From contig CBDDOJ010000001.1 of assembly GCA_965231865.1 (NCBI GenBank), positions 1,229,380 through 1,293,379 on the forward strand: a stretch of 64,000 nucleotides of DNA. Reading direction: 5' to 3'. Under the pieces are notes generated by a model. The model was not told the DNA's origin, did no database searches, and saw nothing but the letters and a program-made list of their open reading frames with translations. The translations under genes and the position numbers were made by a program. Below are positions 53,938-64,000 of this stretch, one piece after another (position 1 is the stretch's first letter; the number at the start of each line of letters is the position of its first letter). Origin of the DNA: WTGA01 sp965231865 (GTDB lineage Bacteria > Pseudomonadota > Gammaproteobacteria > Arenicellales > Poriferihabitantaceae).

Positions 53938-53951
53938 AATGTTATAACATT
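53938..53951. promoter_or_regulatory. Zur box
   Basis: The 14-bp perfect palindrome AATGTTATAACATT lies inside a GAAATGTTATAACATT sequence, which agrees closely with the proteobacterial Zur operator. It is immediately upstream of the zur start, so Zur should repress its own operon and znuCBA when zinc is sufficient. Confidence 0.8.
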
Positions 53952-53957
53952 GCTTTC

Positions 53958-54488
53958 ATGCCCCGCAAGATAAGACAAACGATGACCGAGCCGTCAACCC
54001 GACCCCGGCCCTGCACCGATCCGGATTGCCGCCGGCGGCACTCGACGCGCGAACGGGTCGCGCTGGCAATATCGATTTGCGAGGAACGCGGCGTACAGAT
54101 GACGGAGCTGCGGAGGCGTGTCCTGGAGCTGCTGTGGGCGAGCGGTGAGCCGACGAGCGCCTACCAGTTGATCGATGCGATCAAACTCAGGGATTCGCGT
54201 CCGGTTGGACCGCCGACCGTGTACCGGGCGCTTCACTTCCTGATGGGGCAGGGCATCGTCTCCAGGATCGAAAGCCTGAACGCCTACGTACCGTGCGTCC
54301 ATCCCGAGCGTGACCACGATTGCCTTTTCTTCATTTGCAGCGGCTGCCGGGTATCGGTCGAGCTTGAGGACCCGCGGATCGGAGGACGGCTTGCCGAGGA
54401 TGCCGCCGTCCTCGGGTTCGTCGCGACACGCCGAATGGTCGAGGTCCAGGGCATGTGTGCGCAATGCGCAGAAGCCGGCGCGGCGTAG
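53958..54488 (+). CDS. zur: Zinc uptake regulator, Fur family
   Basis: Read from ATG 53958 (MPRKIRQTM), directly behind the Zur box; ATG 53934 would place the box inside the coding region. The winged helix contains MTELRRRVLELLWASGEPTSAYQLIDAI and GPPTVYRALHFLMGQGIV. The C-terminal metal domain has HPERDHDCLFFICSGC and a MCAQC pair for structural zinc. The first 30 residues are rich in Arg, Pro and Cys. It heads the zur-x-znuC-znuB-znuA operon. Confidence 0.9.
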   Translation: MPRKIRQTMTEPSTRPRPCTDPDCRRRHSTRERVALAISICEERGVQMTELRRRVLELLWASGEPTSAYQLIDAIKLRDSRPVGPPTVYRALHFLMGQGIVSRIESLNAYVPCVHPERDHDCLFFICSGCRVSVELEDPRIGGRLAEDAAVLGFVATRRMVEVQGMCAQCAEAGAA

Positions 54489-54581
54489 ACGAGGAGGTCC
54501 ACACCCTTGGAGAGCCGATATCCAGATGGACCGTCGCGGCGGCTGGACGTGAGCGCCGCCGCTCGACAGGGGGTGCCAGCA

Positions 54582-54715
54582 TGAGGACGCGGCGCACCCC
54601 GTCGATCCGGCTGCTGCCGCTCGGTGCCGGCCCGCGGCTGGCCGGTGCGACCCTGATCATTGCCGCGCTCTGGGGCGCGTTCTTCTGGGCGACGTCCACG
54701 CCGGGGGGGCTATGA
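54582..54715 (+). CDS. Small single-span membrane protein in the znu operon
   Basis: A 44-codon frame starting MRTRRTPSIRLLPLGAG, with one hydrophobic helix (LAGATLIIAALWGAFFWA). The basic N-terminus predicts a cytoplasmic start. Its stop overlaps the znuC ATG by 4 bp, arguing that it is translated and coupled to znuC. It could be an accessory of the zinc permease; I know no family for it. Confidence 0.55.
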
Positions 54716-55455
54716 CCTATGCCCTCAAATTTCAGGACCTGAGCCTCGGCTACGACCGGCAACCGGCCGTGCATCGCCTGCAGGGCGAGATCGCCGAGGG
54801 TAGCCTGACCGCCATCGTCGGACCCAACGGGGCCGGCAAGTCCACGGTGTTGAAGGGGGTGACCGGCTCACTCCGCCCGCTCGAAGGCCGGATCGCGTTC
54901 GGCGGGCTCACGCGCAGCGAGATCGCCTACCTGCCGCAGCAATCGGATGTCGACCGATCTTTCCCGATCGCGGTCGCCGACCTCGTGGCAATGGGCCTCT
55001 GGCGAGAGATTGGCGGCTTTGCGGGCTTGCGGGCTGTTCACCGCGCCCGCGTCGCCGAAGCGATTTCCGCGGTCGGCCTCGAAGGGTTCGAGAAGCGGCC
55101 GATCGGGTCACTGTCGGGCGGGCAGATACAGCGAGCGCTCTTTGCCCGCCTGCTGCTGCAGGACGCAGGGCTCGTCCTGCTTGACGAGCCCTTTACGGCA
55201 ATCGACGCGAGAACGGTGGCGGATCTGATCGGCGTGGTGCGGCGCTGGCACGGCGAAGGCCGCACGGTGCTCGCCGTCCTGCACGACGTCGACACGGTGC
55301 GGGCTCACTTCCCCCGCACGCTGATGCTGGCGCGCGAACTCGTTGCCCATGGGCCCACGGCGCAGGTGCTGACGGCTGAAAACCAGTTCCGTGCGCGCCA
55401 GATGTGCGAAGCCTGCACCGGCCCGCCGCACATATGCGGGCGAAGCGCGGCGTGA
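54712..55455 (+). CDS. znuC: Zinc/manganese-type ABC transporter ATPase
   Basis: The 247-residue ATPase has Walker A GPNGAGKST, Q-loop LPQQSDVDRSF, signature LSGGQIQRALFARLLL, Walker B LVLLDEPFTAID and H-loop AVLHDVDTV, matching ZnuC/MntB-type metal importers. An unusual Cys/His tail (MCEACTGPPHICG) could sense or bind metal. Its stop overlaps the permease start (TGATG). Codons are strongly GC-ending. Confidence 0.93.
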   Translation: MTYALKFQDLSLGYDRQPAVHRLQGEIAEGSLTAIVGPNGAGKSTVLKGVTGSLRPLEGRIAFGGLTRSEIAYLPQQSDVDRSFPIAVADLVAMGLWREIGGFAGLRAVHRARVAEAISAVGLEGFEKRPIGSLSGGQIQRALFARLLLQDAGLVLLDEPFTAIDARTVADLIGVVRRWHGEGRTVLAVLHDVDTVRAHFPRTLMLARELVAHGPTAQVLTAENQFRARQMCEACTGPPHICGRSAA

Positions 55456-56321
55456 TGTGGGAGCTCCTCGTCCAGCCCTTAGCCGGTTTCGGCTTCATGC
55501 GGCGCGCACTGATGGGCTGCATTGCGATCTCGGTCGGCGCGCCACCGGTCGGGGTATTCCTGATCCTGCGCCGCATGAGCCTGACGGGCGACGCGATGGC
55601 CCATGCGATCCTGCCAGGTGCAGCCACCGGCTATCTCGTCGCGGGCCTTTCGCTCGGGGCGATGACCGTCGGCGGGCTGATCGCAGGCATGACCGTGGCG
55701 CTGCTTGCAGGCTTCGTGACCCGCGTCACGGCGCTGCGTGAGGATGCGAGCTTGGCGGCCTTTTACCTGATCTCACTGGCGGTGGGCGTGCTGATCGTGT
55801 CCACCCGGGGCAGCAATGTCGACCTGATGCACGTGCTCTTCGGCACCGTGCTCGCACTCGACGACGCCGCTCTGACTCTGCTCTGTTCCGTCGCGAGCGT
55901 TTCGGTCTTCGCGCTCGCCGCCCTGTTCCGGCCGCTCGTGCTCGAATGCGCGGACCCGCAGTTCCTGCGCTCGGTGAGCGGGCTCAGCGCCATGACGCAT
56001 TTCACGTTTCTTGCCCTCGTCGTGCTGAACCTCGTGGCCGGTTTTCACGCGCTCGGCACGCTGATGGCGGTCGGCATCATGATCCTTCCCGCCGCCGCCG
56101 CGCAATTCTGGGCAGTCGGCATCGGCGCACTGATCGCCGCGGCAATCTCGGTTGCGATGCTCTCGAGCCTTAGCGGCCTTCTTCTCTCCTACCACTTCAG
56201 CCTGCCGTCCGGGCCGGCGATCATTCTTGTCGCAGGACTTGCCTACGCGCTGTCGGTGATCTTCGGACCGGTGGGCGGTCTTGCCACGCGGGCCTTCCCG
56301 CGCCGCTATCTCGAAGCCTGA
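55455..56321 (+). CDS. znuB: Zinc ABC transporter permease
   Basis: The 288-residue membrane protein is read from ATG 55455, which overlaps the znuC stop by one base. It has 8-9 helices and the ABC-3 family pattern: ALMGCIAISVGAPPVGVFLILRRMSLTGDAMAHAILPG at the N-terminus and NLVAGFHALGTLMAVGIMILPAAAAQF. The 11-bp gap to znuA keeps it in the operon. Confidence 0.93.
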   Translation: MWELLVQPLAGFGFMRRALMGCIAISVGAPPVGVFLILRRMSLTGDAMAHAILPGAATGYLVAGLSLGAMTVGGLIAGMTVALLAGFVTRVTALREDASLAAFYLISLAVGVLIVSTRGSNVDLMHVLFGTVLALDDAALTLLCSVASVSVFALAALFRPLVLECADPQFLRSVSGLSAMTHFTFLALVVLNLVAGFHALGTLMAVGIMILPAAAAQFWAVGIGALIAAAISVAMLSSLSGLLLSYHFSLPSGPAIILVAGLAYALSVIFGPVGGLATRAFPRRYLEA

Positions 56322-56332
56322 AAAGAATTTCT

Positions 56333-57346
56333 ATGCTCGCCCGCAGAACGCTTCTGACATCCGCCACCGCCCTCTTCGCCCTGTCGCTCGCTGCTCCGGT
56401 CATCGCACAGCCCGACAAACCGATGCCGGTGGTCGCCACCTTCTCGATCCTCGGTGACATGGTCAAACGCATCGGTGGAGAGCACGTCGCCGTCACGACA
56501 CTCGTCGGCCCCGACGGGGATACGCATGTCTACCAGCCGACTCCTGCCGATGCGCGGGCCGTCGCCGAAGCGACGATCCTTGTCGTCAACGGGCTGCAGT
56601 TCGAGGGCTGGCTGGACCGCCTGATCGACGCTTCGAACTTCCGCGGCATTCGGGTGGTGGCGACCGAAGGGATTGAGCTGATCGCGTTCGACGACGGGAA
56701 CGATCACGGCGGTAACCTCCAAGTCCACGCCGAAGAAGCCGGCCATGACCATGATCATGATGACGAGCACGATGACAAGGAGCATGCCGAGGCAGGCCAC
56801 GACCACCATGACCATGGCGCTTTCGACCCGCACGCCTGGCAGAGCCTCGGCAATGCCGTAGCCTATGTCAACAACATTACTGCCGCTCTGGCTCAGGCCG
56901 ATCCGGGGAATGCCGGCGCGTACCATCGGAATCGCGAGGCCTATGTGGACCAGCTTGAGACCCTCGACTCGGAAATCCGCGAGATCGTTGACAGGCTTTC
57001 CGCGGGCGAACGGACCGTCGTCACCTCGCACGATGCGTTCCAGTATTTCGGTCGCGACTACGGGTTGACTTTCATCGCGCCGCAGGGGCTCAGCACCGAG
57101 TCGGAGGCGTCCGCAAAGGATGTCGCCCGCCTTATCCAGCAGATACGCGAACAGGGAATTCGAGCCGTCTTCATTGAGAACGTCGCGGACCCCCGTCTCC
57201 TGAAGCGAATCGCCGACGAGACGGGAGCGGCCATCGGCGGTACGCTCTATCCCGGCGCGCTTTCCGGCCCGGACGGTCCGGCACCGACCTACCTCGACAT
57301 GATGCGGCACAACGCGACGACGCTCGCGCAGGCGCTGACCTGGTAA
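56333..57346 (+). CDS. znuA: Zinc ABC transporter substrate-binding protein
   Basis: The 337-residue periplasmic protein has a signal peptide (LFALSLAAPVIAQ) and cluster 9 family ligands: His65 in GDTHVYQPTPAD, His167 in FDPHAWQSL, His in VVTSHDAFQYFG and Asp/Glu near FIENVADPR. A long His/Asp-rich loop at about residues 124-163 (HDHDHDDEHDDKEH) is typical of zinc-binding ZnuA rather than manganese-binding relatives. Last gene of the Zur-controlled operon. Confidence 0.94.
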   Translation: MLARRTLLTSATALFALSLAAPVIAQPDKPMPVVATFSILGDMVKRIGGEHVAVTTLVGPDGDTHVYQPTPADARAVAEATILVVNGLQFEGWLDRLIDASNFRGIRVVATEGIELIAFDDGNDHGGNLQVHAEEAGHDHDHDDEHDDKEHAEAGHDHHDHGAFDPHAWQSLGNAVAYVNNITAALAQADPGNAGAYHRNREAYVDQLETLDSEIREIVDRLSAGERTVVTSHDAFQYFGRDYGLTFIAPQGLSTESEASAKDVARLIQQIREQGIRAVFIENVADPRLLKRIADETGAAIGGTLYPGALSGPDGPAPTYLDMMRHNATTLAQALTW

Positions 57347-57476
57347 ATCTCTATCTTGACCGTTTCTACCAAAGAGGACATTATCATTTTTCCTCTACAG
57401 TGCCTGACATGGCGCTTGCTCTTCTGCTGTCATCTGGATATAAAGACAGCATCGAAAGCATGATGAGGTATCGACT

Positions 57477-57683
57477 ATGGCCATACGCAACATACTCGAC
57501 GAAGTCCATCGTGCCTTGCATGTTCTGGTTGCCCTTCGCGGTCGCAGCACCGAGACAGAAAGACAGGTCGGCTTGGGATCGCTTCTGACCTCCGTCGGTC
57601 GGCGCGCCGGGTTGACGGAGGAGGAATCCGCAGCCTTTGTGCAACGGGACACGACTCCGGCCCGGCCGATCGATCTCGAATGA
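57477..57683 (+). CDS. FitA/VapB-type antitoxin, shortened
   Basis: The 68-residue protein resembles FitA: IRNILDEVHRALHVLVALRGRSTETE is the RHH part and GLGSLLTSVGRRAGLTEEE plus RDTTPARPIDLE the toxin-binding tail. Compared with relatives, about ten residues between the two parts (the ILEAAV region) are missing. The stop overlaps the start of the broken toxin gene. Confidence 0.7.
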   Translation: MAIRNILDEVHRALHVLVALRGRSTETERQVGLGSLLTSVGRRAGLTEEESAAFVQRDTTPARPIDLE

Positions 57684-57787
57684 TTCTGGTAGACACCAAT
57701 GTGGTGTCGGAGCCGTTGTGCAGGGTTTTGAAACTGCGCGCCGCCGGCTGGCTTGACGCACAGGCACTGAAAACGCGATATCTTTAA
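57680..57787 (+). pseudogene. Truncated FitB/VapC PIN-domain toxin
   Basis: The 35-residue frame starts MILVDTNVVSEPLCRVLK, the PIN N-terminus with the first catalytic Asp, and WLDAQALKTR follows, then a TAA. The remaining roughly 100 residues with the other acidic residues are absent. The toxin cannot be active. Confidence 0.78.
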
Positions 57788-57916
57788 CCAGCTTTGTATA
57801 TCGCTTTTTTTATGGACAATACTGGCAGTGGAAATCTCTCAACCAACCGGACCCATTATCGTGTCACAGGCAAACGGCAGCGGACAGTTCTGCATTGCCT
57901 TTGAAGGAGTTAACCA

Positions 57917-58795
57917 ATGGAGCCTATACCTTCAACGCTAACGAAGACCTATCCGAAACGCGGACCGCTTCAGCAATTCCGCTTCGCGGAAGCAACCGTA
58001 TTTAAGTGCTTCCGCTGCAGTCGCACGAAGAAATCGAAGCTGATCACAACGTATACCGCGAACTGGTCCCGAAAACTCTGCAACGGGTGCTACGGTGAAT
58101 TACTCTCGCTATATGAGATCAAGGCGGGAACCGGAGAGGATGATGATCGTGCAGAACGGCTCGCCAGCAACCTGCTCTCTCTCGCCACTGTTAACCAACA
58201 GCGACAGGCAGAGCGTCTCTACAGAGCTTCCGAGGGTCGCGCGCAAGCGCTTTGTCCTGAGGCCTTGCGGTTTATTGCAACAGCTGAGCATGTGGCTACG
58301 AACTTGGAAACTAACGCCCAACTTGAATGGTCACCTGCTGTTATTGGTCTTTGCAAGGCTGTGGAGATAGAAATTGTCATCCGTATTCTTCACCCACTGG
58401 CAGACGTCACAAGAAATGAGGACTTGAGCGGTGACACGAGGGACAAGGATATTGGGCGCGTAGCGGTATTCTGCTCTGACCCTCGTAGGAAGCCGCCCGA
58501 GTTGGGTGCGTTCTCACACTTCCTGCAAACCGTGATTCATAGCCAGCGACGTCGACGTACAAGCAAGCTGATCGGCTGTTTCATCGGGCTCGCCGCAGCA
58601 TGGACAGACTCGACGTGGGTTTTATCCTCGGATGGACTTTACTATACATTAGTGCAACTGACTTCGACCTACAGAAACCGGGCAGCGCACATCGACGAAC
58701 TTGCACGAGACGATTACTTGGGTTGTCGAGAAGTTACAATCGGTAGTCAGGGAGTCATTTGGAAGCTGAATACATCAACCGAACGGTACAAATGA
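57917..58795 (+). CDS. Unrecognised protein with N-terminal zinc-ribbon and HEPN-like RxxxxH motif
   Basis: The 292-residue protein has a strong ribosome site (AAGGAG, 7 nt before the ATG). Residues 28-60 hold two CxxC pairs (Cys31/34 and Cys55/58), a zinc-ribbon. Near the C-terminus, TYRNRAAHIDE (Arg253 to His258) fits the R-x4-H catalytic motif of HEPN ribonucleases, and the preceding region is predicted helical. No family is known to me. Codon use is more AT-rich than the adjacent znu operon, and it follows decayed TA genes, so a transferred defence or stress gene is possible. Confidence 0.7.
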   Translation: MEPIPSTLTKTYPKRGPLQQFRFAEATVFKCFRCSRTKKSKLITTYTANWSRKLCNGCYGELLSLYEIKAGTGEDDDRAERLASNLLSLATVNQQRQAERLYRASEGRAQALCPEALRFIATAEHVATNLETNAQLEWSPAVIGLCKAVEIEIVIRILHPLADVTRNEDLSGDTRDKDIGRVAVFCSDPRRKPPELGAFSHFLQTVIHSQRRRRTSKLIGCFIGLAAAWTDSTWVLSSDGLYYTLVQLTSTYRNRAAHIDELARDDYLGCREVTIGSQGVIWKLNTSTERYK

Positions 58796-59127
58796 GCACG
58801 CATCGGCGGAAGACTGCAGCGGGTTGGCGAACACGCCTGAGCATTTCAGCCTTTAATGTCGATGCACTCGCCCCAAAGCTCCTGAATTGAAAGACAACGG
58901 CGGTTTCGATCAGCTCACCCGCAGGACAGGAAAGGTGGGCTCCATGTCTGGATGGCGGGAACACTCCATGTCTGTGAAGTATAGGCACACGCCCGGACAG
59001 ATGCTCCGTTCAACCAAGTGTGAATTGCTTCGGACAGGATGAGCTCTACGCCGATACTATGAATTTTACAGTATAATCGCTGGCCCGGTTTTGACCCTTT
59101 TCACGACATCCGCCATGGAGAAATTTG
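58796..59127. other. Intergenic region upstream of acnA
   Basis: No gene supported. Probably holds the acnA promoter; GGAG at 59116-59119 is the acnA ribosome-binding site. Confidence 0.4.
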
Positions 59128-61812
<2,685 letters not shown>

Positions 61813-61879
61813 ATGCCGTTTTGTACCGCCGTCTGCGGCACCGGTATTCTCCGGGGTACAGAACCCTTCGGTCTCCCCG

Positions 61880-62440
61880 TCAACCGGAACACAACAGGAA
61901 AAGGGCCAGAACCGGGGTCGCACCGGCCTTCACGCCATGCCAATTCCACGGATGGTTGTAGAGGATGTTTCCTGCAGTGACCGACCGGTAATCATGGTGT
62001 CCCCCGTAGCGCCACCGGGCAGTCCCTGAAATCAGGAAATACATTTCATCCGGCGGATGGTTGTGCTCGGGATAGACCTGGTGCGAATCCACATACATCA
62101 GGCCGGCCGCCACCTCTTCGAGTTCAAACATTGAACCCAGCTCCATGATGGCCACCTCCTGTCCCTGGTCAATGGTCCGGGGCGAATATTTCCAGGGCAG
62201 AAAATGGGCAAATTCACGGAATTCCCTTGCCAGCTTCATGTCCTTGACCTCCTGTAAATGGGCCAGGGCAGGAAGCGGGCTGGGCCGGAAATCCCGTGGC
62301 CGGGCATCCTCAAGGCAGCGCAACAGGCACTGTACCATTTCACTTTGCCTGGGCTCCTGTGCACAAAGGGCGATCGCCCTGGCACACGCACTGAACCAAA
62401 AATGTGTCTGGCCGGTGATGGCTGCCTGGTCAAACCCCAT
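61880..62440 (-). CDS. DMSP-lyase-like cupin protein (DddL/DddQ family)
   Basis: The 186-residue protein has a C-terminal cupin with QVYPEHNHPPDEMYFLISGTARWRYGG; His126, His128, Glu132 and His168 are candidate metal ligands and Tyr134 is the candidate catalytic base, as in DddL/DddQ DMSP lyases. The N-terminal helical region with the LAHLQEV and HFLPWKYSPRT segments also fits that family. True lyases release dimethylsulfide and acrylate from DMSP, but many family members have other substrates. It is 12 bp behind a second cupin gene and an MFS transporter. Confidence 0.78.
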   Translation of the reverse strand: MGFDQAAITGQTHFWFSACARAIALCAQEPRQSEMVQCLLRCLEDARPRDFRPSPLPALAHLQEVKDMKLAREFREFAHFLPWKYSPRTIDQGQEVAIMELGSMFELEEVAAGLMYVDSHQVYPEHNHPPDEMYFLISGTARWRYGGHHDYRSVTAGNILYNHPWNWHGVKAGATPVLALFLLCSG

Positions 62441-62452
62441 GTTGCCGTCCGG

Positions 62453-62812
62453 TCAGGAAACCCCTGGTCCGGTCAAACTGTACTCGACTGCGAAAATCAG
62501 ACAACCCGTTTCAGTCCGGCTGTGATGCGTCGTTCCCGGTTCGAATAACACCACATCACCCGGACCCAGCACCGTGCCATCGGGTTCAATCAGGTCCCCT
62601 GCAAGGATGATGTATTCTTCCCTGCGGGCGTGGGTATGCCATTCCGTCTCGGCACCGGGGTCCATGCGCATGATGTAGGAACCCTGGCCACTGGCATGCT
62701 CAAAGCTCAGCTTCAACAGGCTGATATCGGTCCGTTCGGGTTCCCATTCATAGACACCAAAAGGAGTATGGGCCGTTCTGACCACTTTTCGGCCATCGGT
62801 TTGTTCACTCAT
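62453..62812 (-). CDS. Small single-domain cupin protein
   Basis: Read from ATG 62812 (MSEQTDGRKV), preceded by GAGGTGG; ATG 62830 is upstream of that site and less likely. About 119 residues. The cupin motif 1 is ETEWHTHARREEYIILAGDL and motif 2 is LFEPGTTHHSRTETGC, close to ChrR-like or polyketide-type cupins. It shares the operon with the DMSP-lyase-like gene and the transporter. Function unknown. Confidence 0.8.
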   Translation of the reverse strand: MSEQTDGRKVVRTAHTPFGVYEWEPERTDISLLKLSFEHASGQGSYIMRMDPGAETEWHTHARREEYIILAGDLIEPDGTVLGPGDVVLFEPGTTHHSRTETGCLIFAVEYSLTGPGVS

Positions 62813-62844
62813 CTTTCCACCTCGATTCATACGGGTTCTTCTCT

Positions 62845-64000
62845 TTATTCATCCGTTCCCGCGGCCGGTTGATTTCCGCGGTCGAGTTTGTCGAGATCAT
62901 ACCGGGCCCGGGCTTCCACGTATTCATTCGCTTGCGGCGAATTATACTCGGCAACCGGTGTTCCGATCACCCCTGCTGAAATATTCGGGCCCTGTTCCTC
63001 CGGCAACACCGCTTCCGAGATACCCATCCGATAAATCGTAAAACCCAATATCAATCCGAAGAAACCGCCGACACCGAGAAAAAAGAACGAGATTCCAAGC
63101 TGTCCCATCAGAAAGGAAACAAGGAGAGGACCGGTACTCAGCCCAATGCCCGCCACCATCACCATGCTGCCGCTTGCGGCGACAATCTGTTCGGGTTTCA
63201 GCCGGTCATTGGCATACGCAATGGACAGGGAATACATGGGCATCGCTGCCCCGCCCAGCAGCACGATTGACGCAAAATACAGCACACTTCCTTGGTCCAG
63301 AAACAAAGGCAGTATGCTCCCAATCACCGCGATCACACACAATCCCGCTATAATGACACGCCGATTGATCCGGTCCGCCAGCCACCCCACCGGCCACTGG
63401 GTGATCAGGCTGCCGAGGAGAAAACTGGCCATAAACAGGGACACCAGTTCCACACTTTCCAGGGACTGGACCGCGTAGACGGAACCCAGGCCAAAAATGG
63501 TGCCGTGTGCCATTCCAGTCAGGCAGTTACTGATCACCGCCAGCGGAGACGCCCGGTAGAGTTCACGCAATGACATCGTGGTGGCCACCCCAAATGCAGG
63601 GGCCGGACGGGCGGTCAGCAGGATCGGAATCAGGCCGATGGAAACGATGATGGAAACCAGCACAAACAGGTCGGACTGCATGGGGTTTCCCAGATTCAAC
63701 AGAAACTGCCCCCCACCCAGTCCCAGCGTTGTAATCACCATGTACACGGAAAGCACCTGCCCCCGGGTTTCGTTGCTGGCCCGGTCATTTAACCAGCTTT
63801 CTGCCACAACGAACAATCCGGCATAGCACAGGCCCGTGACCAGCCGCATCATTGTCCAACTTACCGCGCTGACATGAATGCCGTGAATCAGGACTGAAAT
63901 CGAAGCCAGCGATGCCAGGGCAGCAAATACCCGGATATGCCCGACGCGCTGCACCAGTCTGGGTGCCAGCACGGAACCCAGAAAAATGCCGACAAAGTAC
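62845..64000 (-). CDS. MFS transporter (partial, N-terminus beyond window)
   Basis: The open frame runs to the window edge, with YFVGIFLGSVLAPRLVQRVGHIRVF at its visible start, matching the first helices and loop 2-3 of a major facilitator. Ten or so helices follow, with WLNDRASNETRGQVLSVYM and WPVGWLADRINRRVII as the paired MFS loops. The C-terminus is a hydrophilic tail. It resembles the YfkF/CynX-like or UMF1-like group. First visible gene of the minus-strand operon ending in the DMSP-lyase-like gene, so it may import or export that substrate. Confidence 0.9.
   Translation of the reverse strand, partial: YFVGIFLGSVLAPRLVQRVGHIRVFAALASLASISVLIHGIHVSAVSWTMMRLVTGLCYAGLFVVAESWLNDRASNETRGQVLSVYMVITTLGLGGGQFLLNLGNPMQSDLFVLVSIIVSIGLIPILLTARPAPAFGVATTMSLRELYRASPLAVISNCLTGMAHGTIFGLGSVYAVQSLESVELVSLFMASFLLGSLITQWPVGWLADRINRRVIIAGLCVIAVIGSILPLFLDQGSVLYFASIVLLGGAAMPMYSLSIAYANDRLKPEQIVAASGSMVMVAGIGLSTGPLLVSFLMGQLGISFFFLGVGGFFGLILGFTIYRMGISEAVLPEEQGPNISAGVIGTPVAEYNSPQANEYVEARARYDLDKLDRGNQPAAGTDE

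Overview
The window reads as chromosome of a gammaproteobacterium, probably marine or host-associated. The best evidence is gene order. On the minus strand uvrC, pgsA, tRNA-Gly(GCC), tRNA-Cys(GCA) and tRNA-Leu(TAA) follow each other exactly as in E. coli uvrC-pgsA-glyW-cysT-leuZ. An LpoA-type PBP activator, a BON-domain (DolP-type) lipoprotein and SlyX also fit Gammaproteobacteria. A marine flavour comes from a CuyA-like cysteate lyase, a DMSP-lyase-like cupin and a corrinoid one-carbon cluster.

Layout. 1-2340 (minus): corrinoid methyl-transfer cluster (corrinoid protein, DUF1638, small 'virulence factor' protein, pterin-binding methyltransferase cut by the window edge). 2606-3169: phosphoribosyltransferase. 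3380-9260 (minus): tight four-enzyme operon (LeuB-like dehydrogenase, GMC oxidoreductase, AruI-like TPP decarboxylase, aldehyde dehydrogenase). 9261-14062: accessory patch with 22-nt phased repeats, an AAA/DUF4143 ATPase, a gene fragment, a family 3 binding protein and a frameshifted IS30-family element. 14063-29841: mostly housekeeping (nnrU, tRNAs, pgsA, uvrC, UDG, efp, rnpB, lpoA, BON lipoprotein, rfaE2, SulP fusion, gloA, slyX). 29842-34580: catabolic genes (M19-type dipeptidase, ALDH, Ldh-family reductase, DMT transporter).

34577-41834 (minus) is the most interesting stretch. It is a compact apparent operon: HypA-like nickel chaperone, intact ureohydrolase, a second ureohydrolase that has lost four of six metal ligands, a Pot-type ABC importer (binding protein, two permeases, ATPase) and a TetR regulator. 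An active plus a ligand-less ureohydrolase beside a nickel chaperone matches the architecture known for the nickel-dependent heteromeric metformin / N,N-dimethylguanidine hydrolases. I propose a transport-coupled hydrolase for a substituted guanidine.

42382-49751: MNT/HEPN remnant, thermonuclease, a guanidino-group hydrolase of the dimethylargininase/arginine deiminase superfamily, a cobalt-type nitrile hydratase whose accessory gene is separated from the alpha and beta genes by a RelBE-like module, DUF1330, adenine/adenosine deaminase and a HAD hydrolase. 49865-52944 (minus): CuyA-like lyase, DegT-type PLP enzyme and Asp/Glu racemase. 53412-57787: orphan HigA, a Zur-regulated znu zinc-uptake operon with alpha-like codon use, and a decayed FitAB pair. 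57917-58795: unrecognised zinc-ribbon protein with a HEPN-like motif. 59128-64000: acnA, DMSP-lyase-like cupin, small cupin and an MFS transporter running off the edge.

Guanidino chemistry recurs: AruI-like decarboxylase plus ALDH, the ureohydrolase pair and the dimethylargininase-like enzyme. Remnants of toxin-antitoxin modules cluster in the accessory 42-58 kb half.
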